From Bacteroidota bacterium (GTDB taxonomy: Bacteria > Bacteroidota > Bacteroidia > Sphingobacteriales > Sphingobacteriaceae): a stretch of DNA of 15,014 nucleotides. Positions 6,582-13,005 of this stretch are shown piece after piece. Numbering within the stretch: the stretch's first letter is position 1; each line of letters opens with the position of its first letter. The stretch spans positions 1 through 15,014 of the forward strand of contig JABDBT010000059.1 of assembly GCA_013288465.1 (NCBI GenBank). The letters are read 5' to 3'. The position numbers and the translations under genes are program-made. A model generated the notes under the pieces. The model saw nothing but the letters and a program-made list of their open reading frames with translations, had not been told where the DNA came from and made no database searches.

Positions 6582-7820
6582 ATGAATAAAAACAGCAAAG
6601 AAATCAGGTGTTCGTTTTGCGGAGCAGGCAAACAGGACTCGCTGATGCTGATAGCAGGGCTTGATGCACATATTTGTGATAAATGCGTTAACCAGGCTAA
6701 TGAAATATTGGCCGAAGAGTTGAAGGTACGTAAGGTTAAAACATCGCCTTCGGCACCCTCTATTCTAAAACCGTACGAAATAAAATCACATCTTGATCAA
6801 TATGTTATTGGTCAGGACGATGCTAAAAAAGTACTTGCCGTTGCCGTATATAACCACTACAAACGGTTAAACCAGCGTATTGATAAGGATGAGGTGGAGA
6901 TCGAAAAATCAAACATCATTATGGTGGGCGAAACCGGTACCGGTAAAACGTTATTGGCAAAAACACTGGCTAAGGTTTTAAATGTGCCTTTTTGTATTTG
7001 CGATGCCACGGTATTAACCGAGGCCGGGTATGTTGGTGAGGATGTAGAAAGTATTTTAACACGTTTGCTGCAATCGGCAGACTATGATGTAACCACTGCC
7101 GAAAGAGGTATTGTATATATTGACGAAGTTGATAAAATTGCCCGTAAAAGCGATAATGCATCTATAACCCGTGATGTATCGGGCGAAGGTGTACAGCAGG
7201 CATTGCTTAAAATACTGGAAGGTACCATGGTTAACGTACCACCGCAAGGCGGTCGTAAACACCCTGATCAAAAAATGATAACCGTTAACACCAGCAATAT
7301 TTTATTTATTTGCGGCGGTGCGTTTGATGGTATTGAACGAAAAATTGCCAATCGTTTACGTACGCAAACCGTAGGCTACAAGTTGAAAGGTAACGACAAC
7401 GAAGTAGATATGAAAAACCTGTACAAATACATTACACCACAGGATTTGAAATCATACGGGCTAATCCCTGAGCTGATCGGTCGTTTACCGGTGCTTACTT
7501 ACCTGAACCCGTTAGACAGGGAAGCATTGCACAATATTTTAACTGAGCCTAAAAACTCATTACTTAAACAGTACAAAAAGTTGTTTGAATATGAAGGCGT
7601 AAAGCTTGATTTTGAGGACGATGTATTGGAGTTTATTGTAGATAAAGCAATGGAATTTAAACTCGGCGCGCGTGGCCTACGCTCAATTTGCGAAGCTATA
7701 ATGATAGACGCGATGTTCGAGTTCCCATCAAAAAAAGATGTTAAAAAACTAAATATAACCCTTGATTATGCCAGGGAAAAATTTGACAAATCTGATTTGA
7801 AAAAATTAAAAGTGGCTTAA
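6582..7820 (+). CDS. clpX: ATP-dependent Clp protease ATP-binding subunit ClpX
   Basis: ClpX is the hexameric AAA+ unfoldase that recognises tagged substrates, unfolds them and threads them into ClpP. The N-terminal zinc-binding domain has four cysteines (C10, C13, C32, C35) in the C-x2-C...C-x2-C pattern. Walker A is GETGTGKT (116-123). Walker B is [10 protein letters not shown], with D181 and E182. The pore-1 loop is GYVG (149-152). RKH (225-227) matches the substrate-sensing loop. The sensor-2 region is KLGARGLR near the C-terminus. The ClpP-docking tripeptide, IGF in E. coli, aligns by position with VGY (264-266). Length of 412 is typical. The ATG at 6582 gives the complete zinc-binding domain. 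It is 132 bases downstream of clpP, with its own promoter-like box. Confidence 0.96.
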   Translation: MNKNSKEIRCSFCGAGKQDSLMLIAGLDAHICDKCVNQANEILAEELKVRKVKTSPSAPSILKPYEIKSHLDQYVIGQDDAKKVLAVAVYNHYKRLNQRIDKDEVEIEKSNIIMVGETGTGKTLLAKTLAKVLNVPFCICDATVLTEAGYVGEDVESILTRLLQSADYDVTTAERGIVYIDEVDKIARKSDNASITRDVSGEGVQQALLKILEGTMVNVPPQGGRKHPDQKMITVNTSNILFICGGAFDGIERKIANRLRTQTVGYKLKGNDNEVDMKNLYKYITPQDLKSYGLIPELIGRLPVLTYLNPLDREALHNILTEPKNSLLKQYKKLFEYEGVKLDFEDDVLEFIVDKAMEFKLGARGLRSICEAIMIDAMFEFPSKKDVKKLNITLDYAREKFDKSDLKKLKVA

Positions 7821-7843
7821 CAATTTGGATATAGTTAAAATAC

Positions 7844-7851
7844 TATATTTG
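7844..7851 (+). promoter_or_regulatory. -7-like box downstream of clpX
   Basis: TATATTTG matches the consensus exactly and lies 24 bases after the clpX stop. It could drive the AMP nucleosidase gene with a leader of about 140 bases, but the hairpin at 7865-7893 would then sit at the very start of that transcript. It may equally be a chance match in AT-rich sequence. Confidence 0.35.
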
Positions 7852-7864
7852 TTATACAATAAAC

Positions 7865-7893
7865 ACAAACCCTGGTGCAACACCGGGGTTTGT
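7865..7893. terminator. Strong hairpin after clpX, probable terminator
   Basis: ACAAACCCTGGTG pairs with CACCGGGGTTTGT around a three-base CAA loop. That gives 13 pairs with a single G-T wobble. The 3' flank is GTTTGTTG rather than a clean T-tract, so termination efficiency is uncertain. The symmetric design could act in either direction. Confidence 0.6.
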
Positions 7894-7959
7894 TGTATAA
7901 AATGGATTTTGCGTATCCAGCCAGGATGCCAAAAATAATTTTATTTAATTTGAACACAT

Positions 7960-7981
7960 GAGACGCAATATATTGCGTCTC
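7960..7981. repeat. 22-bp perfect palindrome before the AMP nucleosidase gene
   Basis: GAGACGCAATA is followed directly by its exact complement TATTGCGTCTC. The element overlaps an upstream in-frame ATG at 7958, which argues against that ATG as the true start. Similar palindromes occur as dispersed intergenic repeats in Bacteroidetes genomes; that is recollection, not something shown here. Confidence 0.65.
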
Positions 7982-7996
7982 TACACCAATAATATT

Positions 7997-8854
7997 ATGA
8001 ACGAGAATCTAAATGTAAAAAAAGAACTTTCTGCTACCCATCCTAAGGTAAAAGAAGTACAAAGCCCTGTTGCGTCGGGGTTAAAAACCAAAGAGGGTAT
8101 TGTAGCCAACTGGTTGCCGCGTTATACCGGCAGGCCGCTGGACGATTTTGGCAAATACATTATCCTAACCAATTTCTCAAAATATATACAGTTATTTTCT
8201 GAATGGCATGATAACGCGCCAATTATGGGTATTGATAAGCCTATGCAAAGCGTAACCGCCGATGGTATTACTATTATAAACTTTGGTATGGGCAGCTCGG
8301 TAGCTGCTACTATAATGGATCTGCTTACCGCCATACACCCAAAAGCAGTTATATTTTTGGGCAAGTGCGGCGGTTTAAAAAGGAAGAACAGTGTAGGCGA
8401 CCTTATATTGCCTATCGCCGCTATACGCGGCGAGGGAACATCAAATGATTATTTACCGCCCGAAGTGCCGGCATTGCCATCATTTGCCCTGCAAAAAGCT
8501 ATTTCAACCACTATCCGCGATTTTTCGCTCGATTATTGGACAGGCACCTGTTATACCACCAACCGCAGGGTTTGGGAACATGATAAAGTGTTTAAAAAAT
8601 ACCTTAAACAGTTAAGGGCAATGGCGGTTGATATGGAAACAGCCACCATATTTACAACCGGGTTTGCCAATAAAATACCAACCGGGGCTTTGCTGCTGGT
8701 GTCTGACCAGCCAATGATACCCGAAGGTGTTAAAACCAGCGAAAGCGACTCGAAAGTAACCGGGCAATATGTGGAAATACATTTAAAAGTAGGCATCGAA
8801 TCGCTTAAACAGTTAATAAATGGTGGTTTAACGGTGAAGCATTTGAGGTTCTAA
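7997..8854 (+). CDS. amn: AMP nucleosidase
   Basis: This protein resembles the short Bacteroidetes-type AMP nucleosidase, which splits AMP into adenine and ribose 5-phosphate and helps control adenylate levels in the cytoplasm. It has the nucleoside phosphorylase-like fold. Numbering from the ATG at 7997 (285 residues), the phosphate-binding strand INFGMGSS ends near 101, LGKCGGL is near 121-127, and VDMETA (211-216) holds the ribose-contacting Met-Glu. LLVSDQP supplies the likely catalytic Asp237. GEGTSNDYLPPEVPALP is highly characteristic of this group. The frame is open to an ATG at 7958, but those 13 codons lie partly in a 22-bp palindromic repeat, so 7997 is preferred. Residues 1-~30 are a polar extension before KTKEGIVANWLPRYTG, where shorter homologues start. 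A related nucleoside phosphorylase is the alternative, but is less likely. Confidence 0.85.
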   Translation: MNENLNVKKELSATHPKVKEVQSPVASGLKTKEGIVANWLPRYTGRPLDDFGKYIILTNFSKYIQLFSEWHDNAPIMGIDKPMQSVTADGITIINFGMGSSVAATIMDLLTAIHPKAVIFLGKCGGLKRKNSVGDLILPIAAIRGEGTSNDYLPPEVPALPSFALQKAISTTIRDFSLDYWTGTCYTTNRRVWEHDKVFKKYLKQLRAMAVDMETATIFTTGFANKIPTGALLLVSDQPMIPEGVKTSESDSKVTGQYVEIHLKVGIESLKQLINGGLTVKHLRF

Positions 8855-8858
8855 ATAA

Positions 8859-8979
8859 GTTGTAAAGGTTGTAGTAGTTGTAAGTGTTGAAATGGTTGTT
8901 ACATCTCAGCATTTAAACTTTCCTATATTTACGTATTATAACTTTTACAACACTTACAACATCTACAACTCACAACTAC
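8859..8979. repeat. Degenerate 9-nt tandem word array with inverted partner around a promoter box
   Basis: GTTG recurs in exact 9-base register at 8859, 8868, 8877, 8886 and 8895, with words such as GTTGTAAAG, GTTGTAGTA and GTTGTAAGT. On the other side CAAC recurs at 8948, 8957, 8966 and 8973. Arms 8867-8889 and 8948-8970 are complementary over 23 bases except for one two-base swap. The 58-base loop contains the -7-like TATATTTA. The right half ends one base before the ATG at 8981. Confidence 0.75.
8924..8931 (+). promoter_or_regulatory. -7-like box for the PLP/CBS-domain enzyme gene
   Basis: TATATTTA, the same core as before clpP, lies 50 bases upstream of the ATG at 8981. It sits in the loop between the two arms of the 9-nt word array, so a transcript starting here would carry only the right arm. 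Confidence 0.5.
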
Positions 8980-8980
8980 A

Positions 8981-10339
8981 ATGTGGTACAATAATATACT
9001 TGAAACCATCGGCAATACGCCAATGGTTAAATTGAATAAGGTAACTAAAGATATTCATGCAACAGTTTTAGCTAAGATAGAAACTACCAACCCCGGTAAC
9101 TCTATTAAAGACCGTATGGCGCTTAAAATGATTGAAGATGCCGAAAAAAGCGGCAGGCTTAAACCCGGTGGGACAATTATTGAAGGCACATCGGGCAATA
9201 CCGGTATGGGCCTGGCTATTGCTGCTGTTATAAAAGGTTATAAATGTATTTTTACCAGTACCGATAAGCAATCAAAAGAGAAATTTGATGCCCTGCGTGC
9301 CTTTGGCGCAGAGGTTATTGTTTGCCCAACCAATGTTGACCCCGAAGACCCGCGATCCTACTATTCTGTTTCCTCGCGTTTAGAGCGCGAGGTGCCTAAC
9401 TCATGGAAACCAAACCAGTATGATAACCTGTCAAACTCACAGGCGCATTATGAGCAAACCGGCCCCGAAATATGGGAGCAGACTGAAGGTAAAATAACCC
9501 ATATTGTAGCGGGAGTGGGTACAGGCGGTACACTTTCGGGCATAGCAAAATATTTGAAGGAGAAAAATCCCAAAATACAGGTATTGGGTATTGATACTTA
9601 TGGCTCGGTATTTAAGAAATATAAGGAAACGGGTATTATGGATAAAAATGAGATATATCCATACATAACCGAAGGCATTGGCGAGGATTTTTTACCGGCC
9701 AACGTTGATTTTAGCCTCATAGATCATTTTGAAAAAGTGACCGATAAGGATGCCGCTTTAATGACCCGCGAGATAGCGCTTAAAGAAGGTATTTTTGCAG
9801 GCAACTCCACCGGCTCGGCCATTGCGGGGGTATTGCAAATGAAGGACAGGTTTAAAGAGGGCGATGTTGTAGTGGTGATATTCCCCGATCATGGTACCCG
9901 TTATTTGGGTAAAATGTACAACGACGACTGGCTGCGCGACCGCGGATTTTTGAAAGACGGAAAACTTACCGCCCATGATATCATCAGTAAAAAAGACAGC
10001 CAGGAGATAGTGACCATTGATTGTGATAAAACGGTACTGGAAGCTATTAATACCATCAAATCATTAAACATATCGCAGATACCGGTTACCCAAAAAGGGA
10101 TGGTAATAGGCAAAATTACCGAGAGCAATATACTGGATGCGCTATTAGAAAACCCATCACTAAAATCTCAGCCTATAAAGAATATCACCACAGCGCCTTT
10201 CCCGTTTGTTGACCTGAATACATCTATTGATAAAATATCGGCTATGATAAACAAAGATAATATAGCGGTACTGGTAGAAGATAACGGCAGGATAGAGATC
10301 ATTACACAGTACGATATTATTAACGCGATATCGGGGTAG
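8981..10339 (+). CDS. cbs: PLP-dependent cystathionine beta-synthase-type enzyme with C-terminal CBS domain pair
   Basis: This is a fold-type II PLP enzyme that joins homocysteine or a sulfide donor to serine or an activated serine, in the cysteine-methionine pathway. Residues 1-~320 are the catalytic domain. IGNTPMVKL (10-18) opens it, and NPGNSIKDR (37-45) carries the PLP lysine K43. GTSGNTG (69-75) binds substrate, and GVGTGGT (178-184) holds the cofactor phosphate. Residues ~335-452 form two CBS repeats, the usual regulatory module. The haem-binding N-terminal region of animal cystathionine beta-synthase is absent. The domain order favours cystathionine beta-synthase, but a cysteine synthase (O-acetylserine sulfhydrylase) with CBS repeats cannot be excluded. 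The ATG at 8981 gives the standard short N-terminus. The gene follows the AMP nucleosidase by 126 bases. Confidence 0.85.
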   Translation: MWYNNILETIGNTPMVKLNKVTKDIHATVLAKIETTNPGNSIKDRMALKMIEDAEKSGRLKPGGTIIEGTSGNTGMGLAIAAVIKGYKCIFTSTDKQSKEKFDALRAFGAEVIVCPTNVDPEDPRSYYSVSSRLEREVPNSWKPNQYDNLSNSQAHYEQTGPEIWEQTEGKITHIVAGVGTGGTLSGIAKYLKEKNPKIQVLGIDTYGSVFKKYKETGIMDKNEIYPYITEGIGEDFLPANVDFSLIDHFEKVTDKDAALMTREIALKEGIFAGNSTGSAIAGVLQMKDRFKEGDVVVVIFPDHGTRYLGKMYNDDWLRDRGFLKDGKLTAHDIISKKDSQEIVTIDCDKTVLEAINTIKSLNISQIPVTQKGMVIGKITESNILDALLENPSLKSQPIKNITTAPFPFVDLNTSIDKISAMINKDNIAVLVEDNGRIEIITQYDIINAISG

Positions 10340-10356
10340 TTCTAATATCAATTAAG

Positions 10357-10644
10357 GTGAAGCAGTATCATGTTTATATATTATAGTGTAATGATGGTTC
10401 TTACTACACAGGTATAACAAATGATATTGAAAGACGTTTTGATGAACATCAAACCGCGTTGAATAATGGGTGTTATACTTTTAAACGCCGCCCGGTAAAA
10501 CTTGTATTCAACGAACTATTTACAGATGTTAACCAGGCTATTGTTTTTGAAAAGCAAGTTAAAGGATGGCGCCGGGCTAAAAAAGAGGCAATTATAAGAG
10601 GCGATTGGCATTTATTACCTGAATTGGCAAGAACCGCAAAATAA
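10357..10644 (+). pseudogene. GIY-YIG nuclease superfamily gene interrupted by an in-frame TAG
   Basis: Reading from GTG at 10357, the frame gives MKQYHVYIL, then TAG at 10384-10386, then CNDGSYYTGITNDIERRFDE onward to a stop at 10642-10644. Together these match a small (~95-residue) single-domain GIY-YIG endonuclease-like protein. VYI and YTGI are the two halves of the name motif, R in ERRF is the conserved arginine, and E in IVFEKQVKGW is the metal-binding glutamate. The TAG stands where relatives usually have Tyr or Lys, so one base change from an intact gene would explain it. The only start-like codon in frame downstream that opens a reasonable frame is TTG at 10459, which lies after the GIY-YIG motif, so restart would not rescue the nuclease. 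It begins 18 bases after the preceding gene. A sequencing error at 10384-10386 is possible. Confidence 0.8.
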
Positions 10645-10667
10645 AAAAATACACTTTAAAAAAGGGT

Positions 10668-10779
10668 GTCATGGTGAGCCTGTCGAACCATGTGCTCGGG
10701 GGCTAACGGATGTCTTTTCGGCGTAGATGCATAGCGCAGATGGCCTTTGCCCGCTATGGTTCGACGAGCTCACCATGAC
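10668..10779. repeat. Inverted repeat with 24-bp arms, GTCATGGTGAGC family
   Basis: Bases 10668-10691 (GTCATGGTGAGC...CCAT) are complementary to 10756-10779 at 22 of 24 positions, around a 64-base GC-richer centre. It fills the 153-base gap between the broken nuclease gene and the convergent DUF486 gene, so it could end transcription from both sides, although no T-tract is present. The sequence resembles a dispersed repeat seen in many bacterial genomes; only one copy is here. Confidence 0.7.
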
Positions 10780-10797
10780 AGCGCTCTTTTATTCGCA

Positions 10798-11169
10798 TTA
10801 CCATTTCTTAAATATCACAAACACCGCCAATACAATCAGCCCAAAACCAACCAAATGGTTCCAGCCTAATTTTTCGGTTTTGAAAAATATGGTGGTGAAT
10901 AGCATAAACACAATTAAGGTTATGGCTTCCTGTATGGTTTTTAGCTGTACTAAATTATAAGGGCCGCCATCGCCTTTAAAGCCTGCCCGATTTGCCGGCA
11001 CCTGGAAAGTATATTCAAAAAACGCCAACCCCCAGCTAATGAGTATGATGGAAAATAGCCCCAGGTTTTTACCCCACGAATAGTCTTTGAATTTTAAATG
11101 CCCGTACCAGGCAAAGGTCATAAAGGTGTTTGAAATGAAAAGGAAGATGATGGTCTTTAGTCCGCGCAT
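10798..11169 (-). CDS. DMT-like small membrane protein, DUF486 family
   Basis: This 123-residue protein has four predicted membrane helices: about 7-25, 33-51, 74-95 and 103-121. It matches the DUF486 family, often labelled a DMT (drug/metabolite transporter superfamily) protein and related in size and topology to small multidrug-resistance half-transporters. Characteristic segments are FAWYGHLKF (19-27), SWGLAFFEYTFQVPANRAG (46-64) and VQLKTIQEAITL (74-85). No substrate is known for the family as far as I can say; transport is inferred from the fold. Four-helix relatives act as dimers. The ATG at 11169 gives full family length. It lies downstream of the GT39 gene on the same strand, with 117 bases between them. 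Confidence 0.85.
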   Translation of the reverse strand: MRGLKTIIFLFISNTFMTFAWYGHLKFKDYSWGKNLGLFSIILISWGLAFFEYTFQVPANRAGFKGDGGPYNLVQLKTIQEAITLIVFMLFTTIFFKTEKLGWNHLVGFGLIVLAVFVIFKKW

Positions 11170-11232
11170 TTGGTAAGTATTTACTATCTATACTTTATAA
11201 TGACTATTTTGTTTGGTAATAACAGATCATTA

Positions 11233-11276
11233 ATCCGCACATTTGAAATCTGCACATCTGCATATCCGCACATTTG
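11233..11276. repeat. Degenerate ~16-nt tandem word array, GT39-DUF486 spacer
   Basis: ATCCGCACATTTG (11233-11245), ATCTGCACATCTG (11248-11260) and ATCCGCACATTTG (11264-11276) follow each other at 15- and 16-base spacing. The first and third copies are identical and the middle one differs at two positions. A partial fourth word runs on towards the GT39 stop codon at 11287. No inverted partner was found here. Confidence 0.7.
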
Positions 11277-11286
11277 CACATCAAAT

Positions 11287-12846
11287 CTACTCTAACAATT
11301 TTTCCGCCAGCTCCTTTTTATAAACTAAATTAAGTGCAGGCTTGGGGTTTATCAATAATAATACGGCTGTTTCTTTTTCACGCGCCAATGGGTTATCAAC
11401 TTCGCTAAGTTTGCTGCAGCTATCTACATAAGGTGCAAATCTTTTCAGTTTTGCACCATTACTTTCATCTACGTAAATAATATAACGCGCGTTTAAATTT
11501 CCCGGGGCCCATAGGGTAAAGCTGCTGTTAAGGCAAACTACTTCGGGCAAGTTATATTGCTTGCCAAAATGATGTATGGCACCAGCTTCGCCGTAATTAT
11601 CAGCATATATTTGGGTTACCTTCCGTTGCTCGGGTGTTAGTTTATAATAAGCCGCGGCTACTTTTTGGGCTAATTCGTCCCATCCAAGCATATCAGCGTA
11701 GTCCTGGGTAAGCGGGTGTAATTTATGGTCTTCCCAGGTTGCCGCAAATCTAAACATAGAAACATGCTTATCTACAAAGCGAAACAAACTTAAAGTTGTA
11801 TTTAACGGAAGCACCGGCAATACCAATGGAAACAACAATAAATTAGGCAACGTGAACAGCACAACAACCGACGCGCGTAACGTTGTATATTTTATTTTTA
11901 TCCAGCGCTCAAAACCATAGCCGCCCGCAGCAAAAAGCATAGGGTACGCGCCAAACAGATAATAGTTTTTGCCGCTCATTTCCAGCAGGAAAATAAATAT
12001 CAGGATAAAGGCGAAAGCCAAAAACTGGAATTTGCGCAGCTTAAATGAAAATAGTAAAAAGCCAAAGCCAACAAGCCAAACAAATAAGGCAATGCCATTA
12101 ACAGCTATCTGCTGACTAATAAAATCAGTTGGTTTGATATAATTTAGCTGGCTCTCTTTTAGCGTTTTCATGTGCGTAATTACCGGCAAATGATGTTGAA
12201 ACTGCCAGATAATATTGGGCAGAAACAATAACAATGCAATTAACGCTGCGCCCAGAACATGCCTGTTCCACAATATTTTACGTTGCCTGGTAAACAGCAG
12301 ACCCAATACCAGGGCCAAGGCAAAAAATCCCATGGTGTATTTGGTTAGCAAACCTATACCTATAACCAGCCCCACCAGGTAAATGTATTTTACCGAATGA
12401 TAATTTATATACCTTATAATTAGCCAAACGCATAAAACCCACCATAACTGGTCGAACACTACGGGTTGAAAAAGATAATCGCTGGCAACAAATGCGGGGG
12501 CAAAAATAATGCTTAAACAAGCCAGAGTAATAGCAAACATTTTGCCGCCCAGTTCAACCGTTATGAGGCCAACCAACCAAACAATAGCGCCACCGCAAAG
12601 TGTAGCAAAAACGCGGCTGGCAGCAACTGAATTGCCAAAAATGGTTGTTGAGATTTTTGCCAGTAAGGCAATAAACGGCGGTACTTCTTTATAGCCCCAA
12701 TCTAAATGATCGCCTAATGCCAGGTGTAAAAGCTCATCGCGGTGAAAACCGAAATGGGATATGGCCAAAAGGTTTAATCCTACCTTCAGGGCAACAAATA
12801 TCAATATAAAGTTGGTGTACGTTGACCTGCGGTTTTGGTAGGGCAT
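11287..12846 (-). CDS. GT39/ArnT-type polytopic glycosyltransferase
   Basis: This 519-residue protein resembles glycosyltransferase family 39 (PMT/ArnT-like GT-C fold) enzymes, which transfer a sugar from a polyprenyl-phosphate donor to lipid or protein on the periplasmic side of the inner membrane. The first helix (~12-30) is followed by the loop HFGFHRDELLHLA (31-43). The acidic pair D37-E38 is the usual catalytic or metal site in the first periplasmic loop. LDWGYKEVPPFIALL (48-62) matches the typical GY-x-x-x-PP segment. About ten to twelve helices fill residues 12-~345. The last ~175 residues form a soluble domain. Donor and acceptor cannot be read from the sequence. It lies between murA and the DUF486 gene on the same strand, with no other glycan gene nearby. 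The ATG at 12846 is the only sensible start. Confidence 0.85.
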   Translation of the reverse strand: MPYQNRRSTYTNFILIFVALKVGLNLLAISHFGFHRDELLHLALGDHLDWGYKEVPPFIALLAKISTTIFGNSVAASRVFATLCGGAIVWLVGLITVELGGKMFAITLACLSIIFAPAFVASDYLFQPVVFDQLWWVLCVWLIIRYINYHSVKYIYLVGLVIGIGLLTKYTMGFFALALVLGLLFTRQRKILWNRHVLGAALIALLLFLPNIIWQFQHHLPVITHMKTLKESQLNYIKPTDFISQQIAVNGIALFVWLVGFGFLLFSFKLRKFQFLAFAFILIFIFLLEMSGKNYYLFGAYPMLFAAGGYGFERWIKIKYTTLRASVVVLFTLPNLLLFPLVLPVLPLNTTLSLFRFVDKHVSMFRFAATWEDHKLHPLTQDYADMLGWDELAQKVAAAYYKLTPEQRKVTQIYADNYGEAGAIHHFGKQYNLPEVVCLNSSFTLWAPGNLNARYIIYVDESNGAKLKRFAPYVDSCSKLSEVDNPLAREKETAVLLLINPKPALNLVYKKELAEKLLE

Positions 12847-12904
12847 GTAGATTGTTGGGTTTACAACCTAAAGATAACGCTTTTTAGTAAAAAGCAATAG
12901 GCTA

Positions 12905-12995
12905 AAAGCAGAAAGGTTAAAGCAGAAAGCAAAAAGCAGAAAGACCAAAGCAACGAAGAGATGAATTCCCCTTTCGCTTTGGTCTTTCTGCTTTT
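12905..12995. repeat. 14-nt tandem word array plus 20-bp perfect inverted repeat, murA-GT39 spacer
   Basis: AAAGCAGAAAG occurs three times without change at 12905, 12919 and 12933, exactly 14 bases apart, with a decayed fourth copy at 12947. Arm 12932-12951 (AAAAGCAGAAAGACCAAAGC) is perfectly complementary to 12976-12995 around a 24-base loop. It lies 11-101 bases past the murA stop on murA's strand. The hairpin could therefore end murA transcription or shield its 3' end; the murA-strand sequence after the stem contains CTTTTTGC but no long T-tract. Confidence 0.8.
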
Positions 12996-13005
12996 AGCTT
13001 TTATC

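Noticed and set aside
7844..7893. Small RNA gene between clpX and the AMP nucleosidase
   Set aside because: The -7-like box and hairpin are so close that the RNA would be only about 35 bases long; a clpX terminator with a chance box is simpler.
6454..8979. Word arrays as CRISPR repeats
   Set aside because: Periods are 7-16 bases with no spacers of 25-40 bases, and no cas gene is present.
10459..10644. Short 61-residue protein starting at TTG 10459
   Set aside because: It is only the tail of the GIY-YIG domain; in-frame homology continues upstream to GTG 10357 across a TAG.
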